Shown here piece by piece: positions 1-10,320 of a stretch of 64,000 nt of DNA (positions within the stretch are counted from its first letter, which is position 1; each line of letters begins with the position of its first letter). Made by a program: the position numbers and the translations under genes. Origin of the DNA: Viola odorata (taxonomy: Eukaryota; Streptophyta; Magnoliopsida; Malpighiales; Violaceae); contig OY829545.1 of assembly GCA_963691705.1 (NCBI GenBank), positions 33,219,475 through 33,283,474 of the forward strand, read 5' to 3'. Under the pieces are notes generated by a model. The model made no database searches, was not told where the DNA came from, and saw nothing but the letters and a program-made list of their open reading frames with translations.

Positions 1-1524
1 CATTATCAAAACAGGTTCGAGTACCCTTTGGGCTAACAATGCCAACTCTAATAACGCAAACTACAACGTCATAGAATGCAATGTAGATGATGATGCCTAT
101 GAACATGGTGTAATATCATGTCGGTTCTGCAATACATCAAGCAATATTGAGCACTTGTTATTATGGTACTACTTTGGGGATGAGTTGAGGATGAGGATAT
201 ATTTTAGGCGAGAGGTTTTACTTCAATTTCGCGACATTAAGGAAAAGTATGAGGTTACAAGATGTGGAGTACTGATCCAATCCTCTCAAACTGTAAGGAT
301 GATCAGTTGTATTTCAGATCCGGATATAATTCTGCTATCATATCTGGATCATAATCTGGATCAGAATTTTGTGGTGTTGCTGATGATGCTACTTCATCTG
401 CATCCAATTGAGAAAGTGTTCCTTTTAGTTTTTTCTTGTATTCATCTTTTGGCGAAGCACTTGCTAGGTTGGCTTGTAATTGATGTTTGGATGAAAGGAA
501 TATAGATGGTGATAGATGAGTGGGAATGGTAATTGTAGTTTCGGCTAGTTTATGTAATACTGTGTTTTTACATGCCTGTTGGAGTGGAAAACTTTTCCAC
601 CATTTTACTTTCCATCTTTTTGTCAGTATGGGTGGTTCTGCAACATTACGGTCAACAATGTCAAAATCCCAGTAGATTATCCAGGGTATTTTGAACATGA
701 GAGTGAATGACATTAGTTTTGGTATGATTTGAGAGTGATAATTTTTTTGAAAAGTTTCGAAACCTTCGCTGACTGTTGGGGGATAGGCAAGTTCTGATGC
801 TCCGAAGTATTTCCATCATTGGTAAAACCAATGAGGGAATTTTCTTAGTATATCATCCGCCATGCTTTTTGATAGTCATGATAGTTGAATCCTGTTGGCT
901 GAAAGGGATAAGAAAAGGTTTTTTCAATATAGGGGTTCATGTTCCAATCAGATAAGGTTAATACTTTTAGGATTTTGCATTTGGAATAAGAGTATTTGCC
1001 AGGATATCTTGGATCTTCAACATGAACTATTTCAACCGAATCTGTGTCTACAAGAATGAACTTATAGAATATTCAGTTTTTTTCTAGGGAGTCTGGGATG
1101 AATAGAAAGTCTTTTGGAAATATATTGGATACAATGGTTTTAAGTTCATTTTCGTGTTCTGGCTCAATATAGCTAATACTTTTGACAAAAGGTTTAGTTA
1201 TTGGGCCTTGGCCTTTTGTTTGTGAAGGTTTGGTAGGAAGGGTTCCAAGAAGTGTAAAAGAAGGTTTACTAGTAATAGTAGCTGGCGATTTTGGAGGTTG
1301 AACTTATAGTGCTTGGAGGTAATTTGGAGCAAATCTTTCTTGGGGTTGTGGTAATAGGAAAGTATTTGGAGATACGAGTTGTGAATGGACAGTTTTGGAT
1401 GAACTGGATCTGAGTGGTTCATATTTGTTAGGAGTAGTTGGTATATTCATGGCATAGGATGATTTGGTTTTTCTATTGCATTCTTTTTGTCTTGTCATCA
1501 CTTCTTTTCCTTTTTGTGATGCCA
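1..1524 (-). other. Degenerate sequence downstream of pararetroviral RT/RNase H
   Basis: This stretch follows the reverse transcriptase/RNase H fragment in its reading direction (minus strand). It contains only short broken reading frames, the longest being 303-713. Its AT-rich composition and position suggest it is the decayed 3' part of the same endogenous caulimovirid, but only the 303-713 segment has any recognisable flavour. The first 150 bases match nothing I recognise. Confidence is limited because the assignment rests mainly on adjacency. Confidence 0.4.
303..713 (-). pseudogene. ORF fragment, possible endogenous caulimovirid protein
   Basis: A 136-codon open frame containing the aromatic string PWIIYWDFD and, further on, KVKWWKSF, followed by a serine/lysine-rich tail ending in an acidic DPDYDPDMIAELYP stretch. 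Tryptophan-rich PWI..W / KWW..F segments of this kind occur in uncharacterised proteins encoded beside the polymerase in endogenous plant pararetroviruses; this is recollection of a family pattern, not a search result. It lies about 800 bp downstream of the RT/RNase H fragment on the same strand, which is why I connect them. The 5' end is not defined and upstream frames are closed, so it is not treated as an active gene. It could also be an unrelated chance frame. Confidence 0.35.
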
Positions 1525-2496
1525 TCAAGTCTTTCCCTGTAAAAATTCTCGAGATAAGAAATCAGGTAAAGAGTTATTTTCTCCTTTTATAAATTCAATT
1601 TCAAAATCAAAGTTTGACAATAAAGCTTGCCATCGGGCAAAGATTTGTTTAGAAACTATATTTTGAACATCTTTTTCTAAAATATATTTGACACTTTTAC
1701 AATCAATTCTTAATAAGAATTTTTTATTGAATAAGTCATCTTGGAAATTAAATATGCATAATACTATAGATAAAATTTCTTTTTTAATTGTTGAATAATT
1801 CTTTTGTGAAGCAATCCATATTCCTGAACAATATCTAATTAATTGTTCTTTTTCATGTTCCTTTTGTTTTAATATTCCTCCATAACCGATATCAGATGCG
1901 TCTGTTTCTACTATTAGATCAGCTAAAGGGTTAGGGATTCCCAAACAGGGGAGGTTTTTAATTTTTTCTTTAATATTTTTAACAATAAGTGTCATATTTT
2001 CATTCCATGCTGGAGGATTTTTTCTAAGTCTTTGATATAATGGTAAACAAGTAGTTCTTAGATTTTTAATAAAGCCTGATACATAATTCAGACATCCCAA
2101 AAATCGTTGTAATTGTTTTTTATCTTTGATTTCATCGGGAAATTTATCTGTGAATTCTATTGATCTGCTTATTGGTTTAATTGTTTCTTGGTAAATATCA
2201 AATCCTAAGAATCTGATTTTTTTTTGACATAATTTTAATTTAGTAGCTGAGACTACCAATCCGTTTTCTTTTAGTATTTTTAAGAATTTGTTTAAATGAT
2301 TAAAATGTTCTGTTATGGATTTTGAGAATACTAGTACATCATCTATGTATACAATAGTGAATTTTGTATATGGATTTAGTATATCGTTCATTATATTTTG
2401 AAATTTTGAGGGTGCATTTTTTAATCCAAATGGCATTACATTCCATTCATAATGACCAAATGGTACTGTGAATGCAGTTTTATATGTCTTTTTCAC
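1525..2496 (-). pseudogene. Endogenous caulimovirid reverse transcriptase/RNase H fragment
   Basis: A 323-codon frame covering the palm and thumb of a reverse transcriptase and the RNase H domain. Visible landmarks are the MPFGLKNAP motif, the catalytic YIDDVLVFS box, the RFLGF motif, and an RNase H beginning near IVETDASDIGYGG with a second acidic residue near KKEILSIV. The I/VETDASD RNase H and the YIDD box without a following chromovirus-type architecture fit Caulimoviridae rather than Ty3 retrotransposons. The first fingers of the RT lie upstream in other frames, so the coding sequence is broken by at least one frameshift close to 2495. There is no sign of a complete viral genome, so this is an old integrated fragment. 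The genus was not determined. Confidence 0.8.
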
Positions 2497-3034
2497 TGAT
2501 TTGGATTTGCCAAAATCTTGATTTCATATCAAATTTTGAAAATATAATTTCCCCGTTTAGTCTTTTGATTAAATCTCTTTTATTAGGTATAGGATATCTT
2601 ATCCATTGTAATGCTTTATTTAAAGGTTTATAATTAATTACTAGTCTTGGAGCTCCTCTTTCTATTTCCGCTTGATTTTGAACATAAAAAGCAGCACAAG
2701 ACCATGGAGATTTACTTGGTCTTATGAGTTTTTTCTATAATAGAGTATCTATTTCTTGTTTACAGTATTCTAATAATTCTTTATTCATTTGTATAGGTCT
2801 GGCTTTGGTAGGTATATTTTTTTCATTAAAATCTTTTTCGTATGGTAATTCTATTATATGTTTCTTTCTATTCCAAAAAGCGTTTGGAAGTTCAGAGCAT
2901 ACTTCTTTTTCAAATAGATTTTGAAAACATTTTATCTTTTCGATATTATTCTGATTTTGTAGTTCTTCTTCAATTCTTTTAAAGTTTATTTCTTTTGTTA
3001 AAAAATGTAAATGTTTTTTCTTTTGTATTACCAT
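2497..3034 (-). pseudogene. 5' part of the caulimovirid RT, frame-shifted
   Basis: Continues the same pararetroviral polymerase upstream of 1525-2496. An open frame at 2735-3034 carries the pre-RT linker with PYEKDFNEKNIPTKARP and the following MNKELLEYCKQEI helix, which normally leads directly into the RT fingers. Between 2497 and 2734 RT finger-like sequence can be read only by changing frame, so small indels separate the three pieces. No protease active site was identified further upstream before the junction with the Tat LTR remnant near 3180. This supports an inactivated endogenous copy. Confidence 0.65.
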
Positions 3035-3199
3035 AATATCTTTTGAGATGGAATAATTTTTTAATACATCAATATCTTTCTGTTGAGGTTTTTGGATAAA
3101 TGGGAAACAAATTTCTGTATCAATTTTTTTTTGAAAGCTATGAATTTTAAACCTACAAAGTGATAGTGTTAGTGATAGCTCGAAAAATAAATAAGCAAT

Positions 3200-3960
3200 T
3201 TATGAATGCGAGAATTTAAATAATGACTTGATGCATACGAAAATTTAAATGATGATTTACCGAGTGCGAGAAATTAAATGATGGTTTGACGCATACGAAA
3301 ATTTAAATGATGATTTAAATGATGTTCTGCATGCGAGAAATTTATATGATGACAGTTGGTAAGTGCGAAAATTTAAATGATGATTTAATGCATATGAGAA
3401 TTTAATGCTGATTTGATGCGTGCAGAAATTTTAAATGCTGATTTGATATGTGCAGAAAATTTAAATGCTGATTTGATAAGTGCGAAAATTAAATGATGAC
3501 AGTTGATAATGCGAGAATTTAAATGCTGATTTGACGAAAAATTTAAGTGATGATTTGACGAAAAATCAAAGATTTGATGATTTGCAGAAAATAAAATGAT
3601 GATTTGCAGGAAATTAAAGCAGTTGATAATTTGCAGAAAGTTTAAATGATGATTTGCAGGAAATTAAATAGTTGATGATTTGCAAAAAATAAAATGATGA
3701 TATGCAGGAAATTAAATAGTTGATATTGCAGAAAATTAAACAGGTGATATTGCAGAAATTAAAGTTGTTGATATTTTGCAGAAAGTTTAAATGATGATTT
3801 GCAGGAAATTAAAAATGGGACCGACTATGTAGGCGGTAAATTAAATGACTGAATTTAAATTGCAGAAAGTAAATTGCGAAAAATTAAAGTGCGAGGAATT
3901 TAAACAATTGATAGGTACAAAAAATTAAAGTGACAGTACGAAAAATAGTCATACGAAACA
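3200..3960. repeat. Degenerate AT-rich tandem repeats inside Tat LTR
   Basis: Roughly 25-35 bp imperfect units built on the theme GAAAATTTAAATGATGATTTG, alternating with TGCAGGAAATTAAA variants, fill this stretch. The same array occurs in the partner LTR at about 23276-23990. The array is therefore an integral part of the LTR rather than an independent satellite. It has no coding potential. Confidence 0.75.
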
Positions 3961-4158
3961 TACGAATATTTTTCGAAAAATGCGATCCGAGGTCTCGGAA
4001 AAATGAAAACGGGCTGGGCCCAATTTGAAAAACAAAAGAAATGGGCCAGGAACTATCAAAAATCCATTTTTAATGGTGATGGGCCAAGCCCATCACCTTT
4101 CACGCGTTGAACCAAGCTGGCCCAAGGGATGCATGACACTATTCATCATCCCTAAGCC

Positions 4159-4341
4159 TTGGTCGCTGGTGCCATTGCCGGCGGCCAAGCTCCGCCCATA
4201 GGTGGCCATTTCAGAAAACCTTTGTATCGAGACGCTCGTCTCCTCGACGGCTTCCCGACCGTACAAACCTCGAATCTCGATTTAAACCGTACCGAGTTTA
4301 ATTTCGAAAAAATAACGAAAATGATAATTACCGAAAACTAA
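4159..4341. other. GC-richer block of the Tat LTR, no gene
   Basis: A short open frame here is not accepted as a gene. The same sequence is found in the LTR copy at about 24180-24330, where indels break the frame. It is simply a GC-richer LTR segment. Confidence 0.6.
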
Positions 4342-4891
4342 TTAATTCGCAAGATTTATCTAACGATTTAACAAATTAAAAGAATGTATTTAATCTACAG
4401 CATGCATATGAATTATTGGCATAAAAACAAGCAATTTATTTGATAAAAAACGCAATCAAACAATTAAAGAAAGAAAAGGCAGTAAAATGAAGGAAAAAAG
4501 ATTGGAAAAGAAAGCTTACTGGAAAGCTTTTAACTAGTGACGATTATCGGTCGAAATGAGCAATCTATCAAGGGAGAAGAAGCAAGGCTTGCTAGGGGGT
4601 GAATTTGTGTCCTAAATTTCATGCGATGACCTAAAACGAAGAAATAACTAGTAAACGACTAACGGATAATTAAAAATGTAATTCTCAAGGCTAAAAATAA
4701 TAATGATAATAATAATGAAAATACGTGACAAAAAATTAAAAATGCGATTTTGAACGCTGACGATGATAAAATGCGATGAGAATTTAAAAAATGCTAACGA
4801 CAGTAAATTAATTAAAAATGACAGTAAATTAAATAAAATGACGGAAATGCTAAATTCAATTAAAAATGGTGTCAAAATTCGGGTATCAACA

Positions 4892-4908
4892 GTTGCCCCC
4901 TCTTTACT
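4892..4908 (-). other. Polypurine tract of Tat element 1
   Basis: Read on the minus strand this is AGTAAAGAGGGGGCAAC, lying immediately before the LTR start TGTTGATACC. Plus-strand DNA synthesis of LTR retrotransposons starts at such a tract. An identical tract precedes the LTR at 61641, confirming that both belong to related elements. Confidence 0.85.
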
Positions 4909-4951
4909 GTCTTATCGAAGTATTTGATAAGCAGTAAAGACAGTTGCCCCC
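4892..4951 (-). other. Stem-loop embedding the PPT of Tat element 1
   Basis: The arms GTCTTTACTGCTTATC and GATAAGACAGTAAAG pair with one bulge around a 9-base loop (4917-4925), and the 3' arm runs straight into the polypurine tract. A GGGGGCAAC block lies on each outer side. A matching structure with a different loop is present at 61574-61640. Confidence 0.65.
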
Positions 4952-5009
4952 ACATATCCAAATTTTGGCGACACAGCAGATCTTACCTCAATCTTACCGT
5001 GAGGATGTC

Positions 5010-5350
5010 ACTCTGGGAGGAGGTAGGTTCGTCGATGTCACTCTGGGAGGAGGTAGGTTCGTCGATGTCACTCTGGGAGGAGATATGTCGTAGATGTCTC
5101 TCTAGGAGGAGATATGGTTGATGTCACTCTAGGAGGAGGTAAGTTCGCTGATGTCACTCTAGGAGGAGATAAGTTGGTTGATGTCACTCTGGGAGGAGAT
5201 AGTTTTGATGATGTTATTCGTTGATGTCACTCTGGAGGAGATAGATTGTTATTGTCACTCTGGGAGGAGATATATTCGGGGATGTTAGTCTGATGGGATA
5301 ATTTTGATGCTGTCGCTCTGGGAGGAGATAATCGTTGATGTCACTCTGGG
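5010..5350. repeat. Tandem array A (~27-30 bp) in Tat 3' UTR
   Basis: About ten imperfect copies of GATGTCACTCTGGGAGGAG followed by a variable 8-11 base tail. It lies between the PPT and the retrotransposon interior, the position where Tat/Ogre elements are known to carry hypervariable tandem repeats. The short open frame across it is a by-product of the repeat. Confidence 0.85.
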
Positions 5351-5419
5351 AGGAGGTATGCTTTAAATTCTAGTCTGGGTGAGGCTATCGCATTGCTAGA
5401 TGCTGGTATGAAAAATGAG

Positions 5420-5930
5420 GCTGCATGTCCGTGCGAGGCTATCGCTCTTCGGGCGCTGATGTGGAAATGTGAAGGAATGTCCGTGCGAGGCTATCGCTCT
5501 CCGGATGTTGACGCGGCAATGTGAAGGAATGTCCGTGCGAGGCTATCGCTCTCCAGATGTTGACGCAACAATGTGAAGGAATGTCCGTGCGAGGCTATCG
5601 CTCTCCGGATGTTGACGTGGCAATGTGAAGGAATGTCTGTGCAAGGCTATCGCTCTCCGAACGTTGACATGACAATGTGAAGGAATGTCCGTGCGAGGCT
5701 ATCGCTCTCCGGATGTTGACGTGGCAATGTGAAGGAATGCCCGTGCGAGGCTATCACTCTCCGGATGTTGACGTGGGTTCGTGTGAGGCTATTGCTCTTC
5801 GAACGTTGATGTGGAAAATGTTACTATACAACCGTGCGAGGCTATCGCTCTCCGGACGCTGGTGTTGAAAATATAACTACACGACGTGCGAGGCTATCTC
5901 TCTCCGGACGCTGGTGCTGAAAGTATAGTC
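5420..5930. repeat. Tandem array B (~55 bp) in Tat 3' UTR
   Basis: About nine imperfect units of roughly 55 bp, each with the core GTGCGAGGCTATCGCTCTCC followed by a GGATGTTGACGTGGCAATG-like segment. Sequence is unrelated to arrays A, C and D. Units toward the right end have shortened tails. Confidence 0.85.
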
Positions 5931-6030
5931 ACTCAAGGAGGAGTTATTTTAGATATGCAGAAAAGTAGTCGCTCAAGGAGGAGTATTTTTAGATAGACAA
6001 AAAAGTAGTCTCTCAAGGAGGAGTAATAAT
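5931..6030. repeat. Tandem array C (~37 bp, 3 units)
   Basis: Three units with the core AGTCGCTCAAGGAGGAGT followed by an AT-rich tail ending in ATGCAGAAA-like sequence. It separates arrays B and D. Confidence 0.75.
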
Positions 6031-6169
6031 TATGCAGAAATGTAGAATTATGTAAATGAGAGTTGTAACGTACCTTCGCTTGGATATTGATTGACAGTAA
6101 AATACCTTTGCTCTGATGTTGATTCGATATTCGGGGTGACTGTTTACGAATTTTCAAGATATGGTGTGG

Positions 6170-6605
6170 GGACGTGACCTGACACAACATTAACAGATGA
6201 CATGTGCGGACGTGACCAGATACAACATTAAAAACACGAAGTGGGGACGTGACCCTTCACAACGCTTAATAGACGACATATGCGGACGTGACTAGACACA
6301 ACATTAAAAACACGATGTGGGGACGTGACCCTTCACAACACTTAACATACGACATGTGCGGAAGTGACCAGACACAACATTAAAAACACGATGTGGGGAC
6401 GTGACCCTTCACAACGCTTAACAGACAACATGTGCGGACGTGACCAGACACAACATTAAAAACACGATGTGGGGACGTGACCCTTCACAACGCATAACAG
6501 ACAACATGTGCAGACTTGACCAGACACAACATTAACAGACGACATGTGCGGACGTGACTAGACACAGCATTAAAGACACGATGTGGGGACGTGACCCTTC
6601 ACAAC
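6170..6605. repeat. Tandem array D (composite ~115 bp) in Tat 3' UTR
   Basis: Composite units alternate a GTGGGGACGTGACCCTTCAC half and a TGTGCGGACGTGACCAGACA half, repeated about four times. The array stops abruptly at 6605, where the LTR of Tat element 2 begins, so the insertion landed inside the array. Confidence 0.85.
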
Positions 6606-7145
6606 TGATAACAATACCCCTAACAACAAGGGTGTTCTCGTCTTATATCCCGTGGAGGGAGGAAAAAGCTGCTGCTACCGCCCTAGCAGCCTTGGTCGAC
6701 ATCAACGAGGGGGTCCCACACATCGCTTTACCATGACAATGGGCGTTATCCCATCCCAGGCCAATCCGACATCTTGCGAAGGGCGTGGGTGTTGCCTTAC
6801 CTAGGTAAACGCCTACCCTTATACGTATATCTATCGCAACGGCAACACATCTCATCATACGAGAACTCTCACCCCCCTGACGGGCACATTGGCACTTTGT
6901 GACCAAGATCACTCAGAAATGCTCCATTTTTGCCTATAAATACCTCCCCCACAAAGGAGGATGGTAAGCCTAAGATTGCTAGCCAAAGCTTTGCTATTTC
7001 ACACAATCACTACTAAGTTAAGCATCGGAGTGTTTACGCCGGAGACCCCCTGCGGCGCTGTGCAGGTACACCGGACGTTGCGGACCGTCGACCTCGGGGT
7101 TCATAATCCTCTACTATCCTACAGCAAACAAATCAGATTTTATCA
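6606..7145 (+). repeat. 5' LTR of Tat element 2
   Basis: Begins TGATAACAATACC and ends TTTTATCA, giving a 6-bp inverted terminus TGATAA/TTATCA typical of LTRs, and is followed by a primer-binding site. A TATAAATA box lies at 6935-6942, about 210 bp before the LTR end. No second copy is present in the window. The flanking ACAAC (6601-6605) may be one half of a lost target-site duplication. Confidence 0.75.
6935..6942 (+). promoter_or_regulatory. TATA box of Tat element 2 LTR
   Basis: TATAAATA in a GC-moderate context inside the 5' LTR, well placed to drive the element's transcript. Inferred from sequence and position only. Confidence 0.6.
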
Positions 7146-7166
7146 AATTGGTGCTTTCATTGAGAG
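7146..7166 (+). other. Primer-binding site of Tat element 2
   Basis: Immediately after the LTR end comes a short spacer and TGGTGCTTTCATTGAGAGC, the expected place and TGG start of a tRNA primer-binding site. The tRNA species was not assigned. Confidence 0.6.
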
Positions 7167-7231
7167 CCTTGGTTCTATTAAGTGAGCATCCTTAATAGCC
7201 AAGCTCTGCTCCCTTAAAAATTCAGAGGATT

Positions 7232-8706
7232 ATGGAGTCCGACTCGGATCTCCCGTCCCAGCCTTCTAGCCTCCCATATGAGACTCGCAGGCGACTTTTC
7301 GCTTTCGCCACCTCTAATTTCGGCACCACAGTGCAAGAAATCCCACCAGATGCCAGGACCCAGTCACTCCCTTCTCCATTCGAGGGCACCCGCAGAAGGC
7401 GGTGCAGGCAACCCTCTTACGAATTCAATATCGGCTCTTCAAGCCCAGATAAATCAGTTGACAGAGCTGGCTGTAGGATTTACACCTCATGTTTCAGGAC
7501 CCAGCATGCCTTCTCATGTAATCTTTACTCCATCCATCGTTGCTGACCGACCGCTGTCACCCCGACAGTGTAGAGATTTCACGTTATCCTTACCTTTGAC
7601 AATAGGAGGGGAGCTCCTGTTCTTGAAGGAGAACGATGGGACGACGAGTATAGAGATCAATGGGGGAACAAGCGAGAGGAGATGTTTAGGGACCCATCTC
7701 CCAGGCACAGTGAGAGATCGAGTAGCAGAAGGCAGCATCGTGAGTATGATTTTCGAGCTCAAAGGCAGTTAGACGAGCCCGCTCCCCCTCGTCAACCACA
7801 GGGGATTCCTGATGATAATAATGGTCACCCATTCAGCCACCGTGTCAGGCATCATTGAGTCAATAGGCATGTAAAACTCCCTACGGAATCATATGATGGC
7901 ACAAAGGACCCTATCTCTCATCTTAATAAGGTGAAAGATTTTGTACAATTCCAAACTCACAGTGACGCAGCGTTATGTCAAATCTTCGTAATGACGCTAT
8001 CTGGTGTAGCGCGTCTTTGGTTCGAGGGACTTCTGACAGGTTCCATTGATAACTTTTCCCAACTAGAAACTAAATTTCAGAGCCGATTCAGCACAGCTGT
8101 TCCTATTAGGAAGTCTGCGGCAGCACTATTCGATGTTCATCGAAAGCCACAAGAATCTTTGAAGGATTTTTTGAGTCGTTTTGACCTGGAGATGTCACTA
8201 ACGCCAGGGGTCACCATTGATTTTGCTAGCGAAGCTTTGAAGCGTAACTGCCGCTATGGGAAGTTACGAGACACCTTGATGTTGGACCCACCGTCGACGC
8301 TAGATGCGTTAAGGCTAAAGGCCCACAATTATGCGAGAATAGAGGAAGAAGAAAATAGGGAGCGAATTCAGAGTAAGACGCGCATCCGGCCCCTAACGTC
8401 CACGTTAGCGCAACCCTGACACACAGCCAACCGATGACTATGGGCAGCGAAAAGATCACATCCCTAGAACCTCAAATCGGCAGAGAGGTAGCTTTTCGAG
8501 AGGAAGATTCAGGAATCCCCCTATTGGGAGGCAAACGGATCCACCTAAAGGGCAAATATACGATCCTGATCTCCCTCCCTCATACTCCCAAGGGCAGAAA
8601 TTTTAGCGATAGTTCAGCAGCGAAACCTGCCTATCCGTTACCCCGCTCCTGTGAAGCTAGGAGTGATTATGGGAGGAAGGGAAAATGCGTTATGCTAGTT
8701 CCATAA
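7232..8706 (+). pseudogene. Tat element 2 gag, frame-disrupted
   Basis: Gag encodes the structural protein of the virus-like particle. Pieces are readable in different frames: an N-terminal Pro/Ser/Arg-rich part (7232-7546 and overlapping 7278-7772), and a capsid region whose Retrotrans_gag landmarks include YDGTKDPISHLNK upstream of 7931 and then LSGVARLWFEGL and QESLKDFLSRF in the open frame 7931-8419. The C-terminal part after 8420 is out of frame with the capsid. At least two frameshifts therefore separate the pieces, and the ORF is not functional as it stands. The ATG at 7232 is the first after the PBS and is the most likely original start. Confidence 0.75.
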
Positions 8707-8728
8707 AGTTAAAGGGCACTCCACGGAC

Positions 8729-9853
8729 GTGTACAGAGAATTGAAATTAGCAATAGAACGCTTAGTCGAAGAAGGCTACCTCAGGGAATTTGCCAACAAA
8801 GTAAGGGAGGAGGTCAGAAGCAATCTAGTGGACAAGGCGACTGGTGACAGGCAAGCGCCCTCTTACACCACGGGAGCCAACGTCATCCCCATCGGTAGGA
8901 ATAAGGAATCGTTTGTGGTCAGCGAGGATGACGTTCCTATAATCAATATTATAGCGGGAGGCACTCTGTATTTCGAAGAACCCACAGCGTCAGCACCCGC
9001 AGCTGGCGACAAACGAAAAAGAGAAAACGCGTTAGTAAAAAGTGAAGCGATAAGTGCGTTAGACCGAATGGTGCTGTCGTTCTCCGAAGAGGATGAAAGA
9101 GGCGTTGTTTATCCACACAACGATGCGCTAGTAGTCACACCCGTCATCGACAATCATGGAGTTCGGAGAACCCTTGTCGACAACGGGAGCGCAAGCAACC
9201 TATTCTCGCTCGAAGCCTATAACTTGATGAAACGTTCCGACAGCGAGCTAACACCTTATAAGAAGCCAATAGTTGGGGTAGACGGGGTCCCAATCCCGGT
9301 GGTAGGAGTTACAACGCTACCAGTATACTTTAGAGAGGATACTTCCAAACGGTCGGAAGAATTGTTGTTCTTGGTTGTAGACCTGTCATTGCCTTACAAC
9401 GCCATACTCGGGCGGCCATACCTCAATCGCTTTGGAGCTGTGATATCACAAAAACATCTGAAGATGAAATACCCTTCGTGGAATGGAGTGGTCTCGATCA
9501 AAGGGGACCAGAAGTTAGCTGCCGAGTGCTATTTACTTATGACCCAAAAGAGTTGTGACCGTTATGTGTGCGTGGCAGACGACCCTTTCGAAGATAGAGA
9601 GGAAAAGTGTACTCAACCAGTAGACAACATGAAACCAATTCCCGTGAGAGGAGTCGAAGAAGCAAATTTCTTGGTTAGCAAAAAATTGAACGCAGAAGAA
9701 AGCGCACAGCTAGCTCGATTATTAAACAGATGTAAAGGAGAATTCGTATGGAAGCCAGCAGATATGCCGGGAATTTCACGAGAAACAGCAGAGCACCGAC
9801 TTAACGTTAACCCTGACGTCACACCCGTCCAGCAAAAGAGGCGAGCTTTCTAA
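8729..9853 (+). pseudogene. Tat element 2 aspartic protease and pre-RT region
   Basis: Open for 374 codons. It contains a retropepsin-like domain with TLVDNGSASNLFS at about residues 152-164 (the active site D-N-G in place of the more common D-S/T-G), a flap region with VGVDGVPIPVVG, and ILGRPYLNRF near the domain end, all typical of Tat-group proteases. The C-terminal part has VWKPADMPGI and EHRLNV, the usual lead-in to the RT. The frame ends in TAA at 9851-9853 directly before the conserved PEK..AI.KEI segment of RT, so it is a premature stop in a formerly continuous polyprotein. Confidence 0.8.
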
Positions 9854-10163
9854 CCTGAAAAGATGATAGCTATCGAGAAAGAGATATCAAAACTCACGGA
9901 TACTGGCTTCATCAAAGAAGTCCAGTACCCAACATGGTTGGCTAATCCTGTCCTAGTCCCAAAACCTAACGGAGAATGACGCATGTGTATTGACTTCACT
10001 GATTTGAATGATGCCTATCCCAAAGACTATTATCCTCTTCCTCAAATCAATCAACTGGTCGACCAAACCGCGGGATACGCCTACCTAAGCTCGTTGGATG
10101 CCGTTTGGATTAAAGAACGTTGGGGCAATATTCCAGCGCATGGTAAATAAAGTCTTCGAGAAG
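9854..10163 (+). pseudogene. Tat element 2 RT, N-terminal part before Copia insertion
   Basis: After the stop at 9853 the same protein continues with KLTDTGFIKEVQYPTWLANPVLV and CIDFTDLNDAYPKDYYPLP, the RT fingers, with an in-frame TGA at 9978-9980 where the family has Trp. Near 10100 the text jumps from YLSSLDA to PFGLKNVGAIFQ with about 35-40 residues missing and a frame change, so the catalytic palm start is deleted. The Copia element begins at 10164 after the codon run for VFEK. Confidence 0.75.
10159..10163. repeat. Copia target-site duplication, left
   Basis: AGAAG, identical to 14674-14678. Together they define the Copia insertion site in the Tat RT. Confidence 0.95.
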
Positions 10164-10308
10164 TGTTAGAAAGTAGTGTATATGTATTCGTATTCGTACG
10201 TATGTGTATTAGAGTAGATGTATAGTATTTAGCTTGTCCTATAAATAGAGGACTATGTACATGTATACTTAGTAAGATGTATTAATGAGATATACACTTC
10301 AAAATACA
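10164..10308 (+). repeat. Copia 5' LTR
   Basis: 145 bp, TGTTAGAAAG to AAAATACA. A TATAAATA box lies at about 10240-10247 (CCTATAAATAGAGG). Matches the 3' LTR except for two substitutions and a 6-bp indel. Confidence 0.95.
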
Positions 10309-10320
10309 TGGTAGCAGAGC
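10309..10320 (+). other. Copia primer-binding site (initiator tRNA-Met type)
   Basis: TGGTAGCAGAGC directly abuts the 5' LTR. It differs by one base from the TGGTATCAGAGC complement of plant initiator tRNA-Met used by most Copia elements. Confidence 0.9.

Larger units (their letters stand above)
3181..4891 (-). repeat. Truncated 3' LTR of Tat/Ogre-like element 1
   Basis: On the minus strand this LTR begins TGTTGATACCCG at 4891, directly after a polypurine tract, and runs down to about 3181 where similarity to the complete LTR at 22532-25571 stops. It shares the AT-rich repeat block, the block near 4000-4300 and the terminal block with that LTR. Two lesions are visible: the 3' half (equivalent to about 22532-23270) is missing at the junction with the pararetroviral fragment, and about 655 bp equivalent to 24637-25295 are deleted near 4613. 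The second deletion removes the TATA region. Confidence 0.75.

Noticed and set aside
5400..6600. Regularly spaced repeats that could suggest a CRISPR array
   Set aside because: Units are contiguous and imperfect, with no unique spacers, and the setting is a plant retrotransposon 3' UTR.
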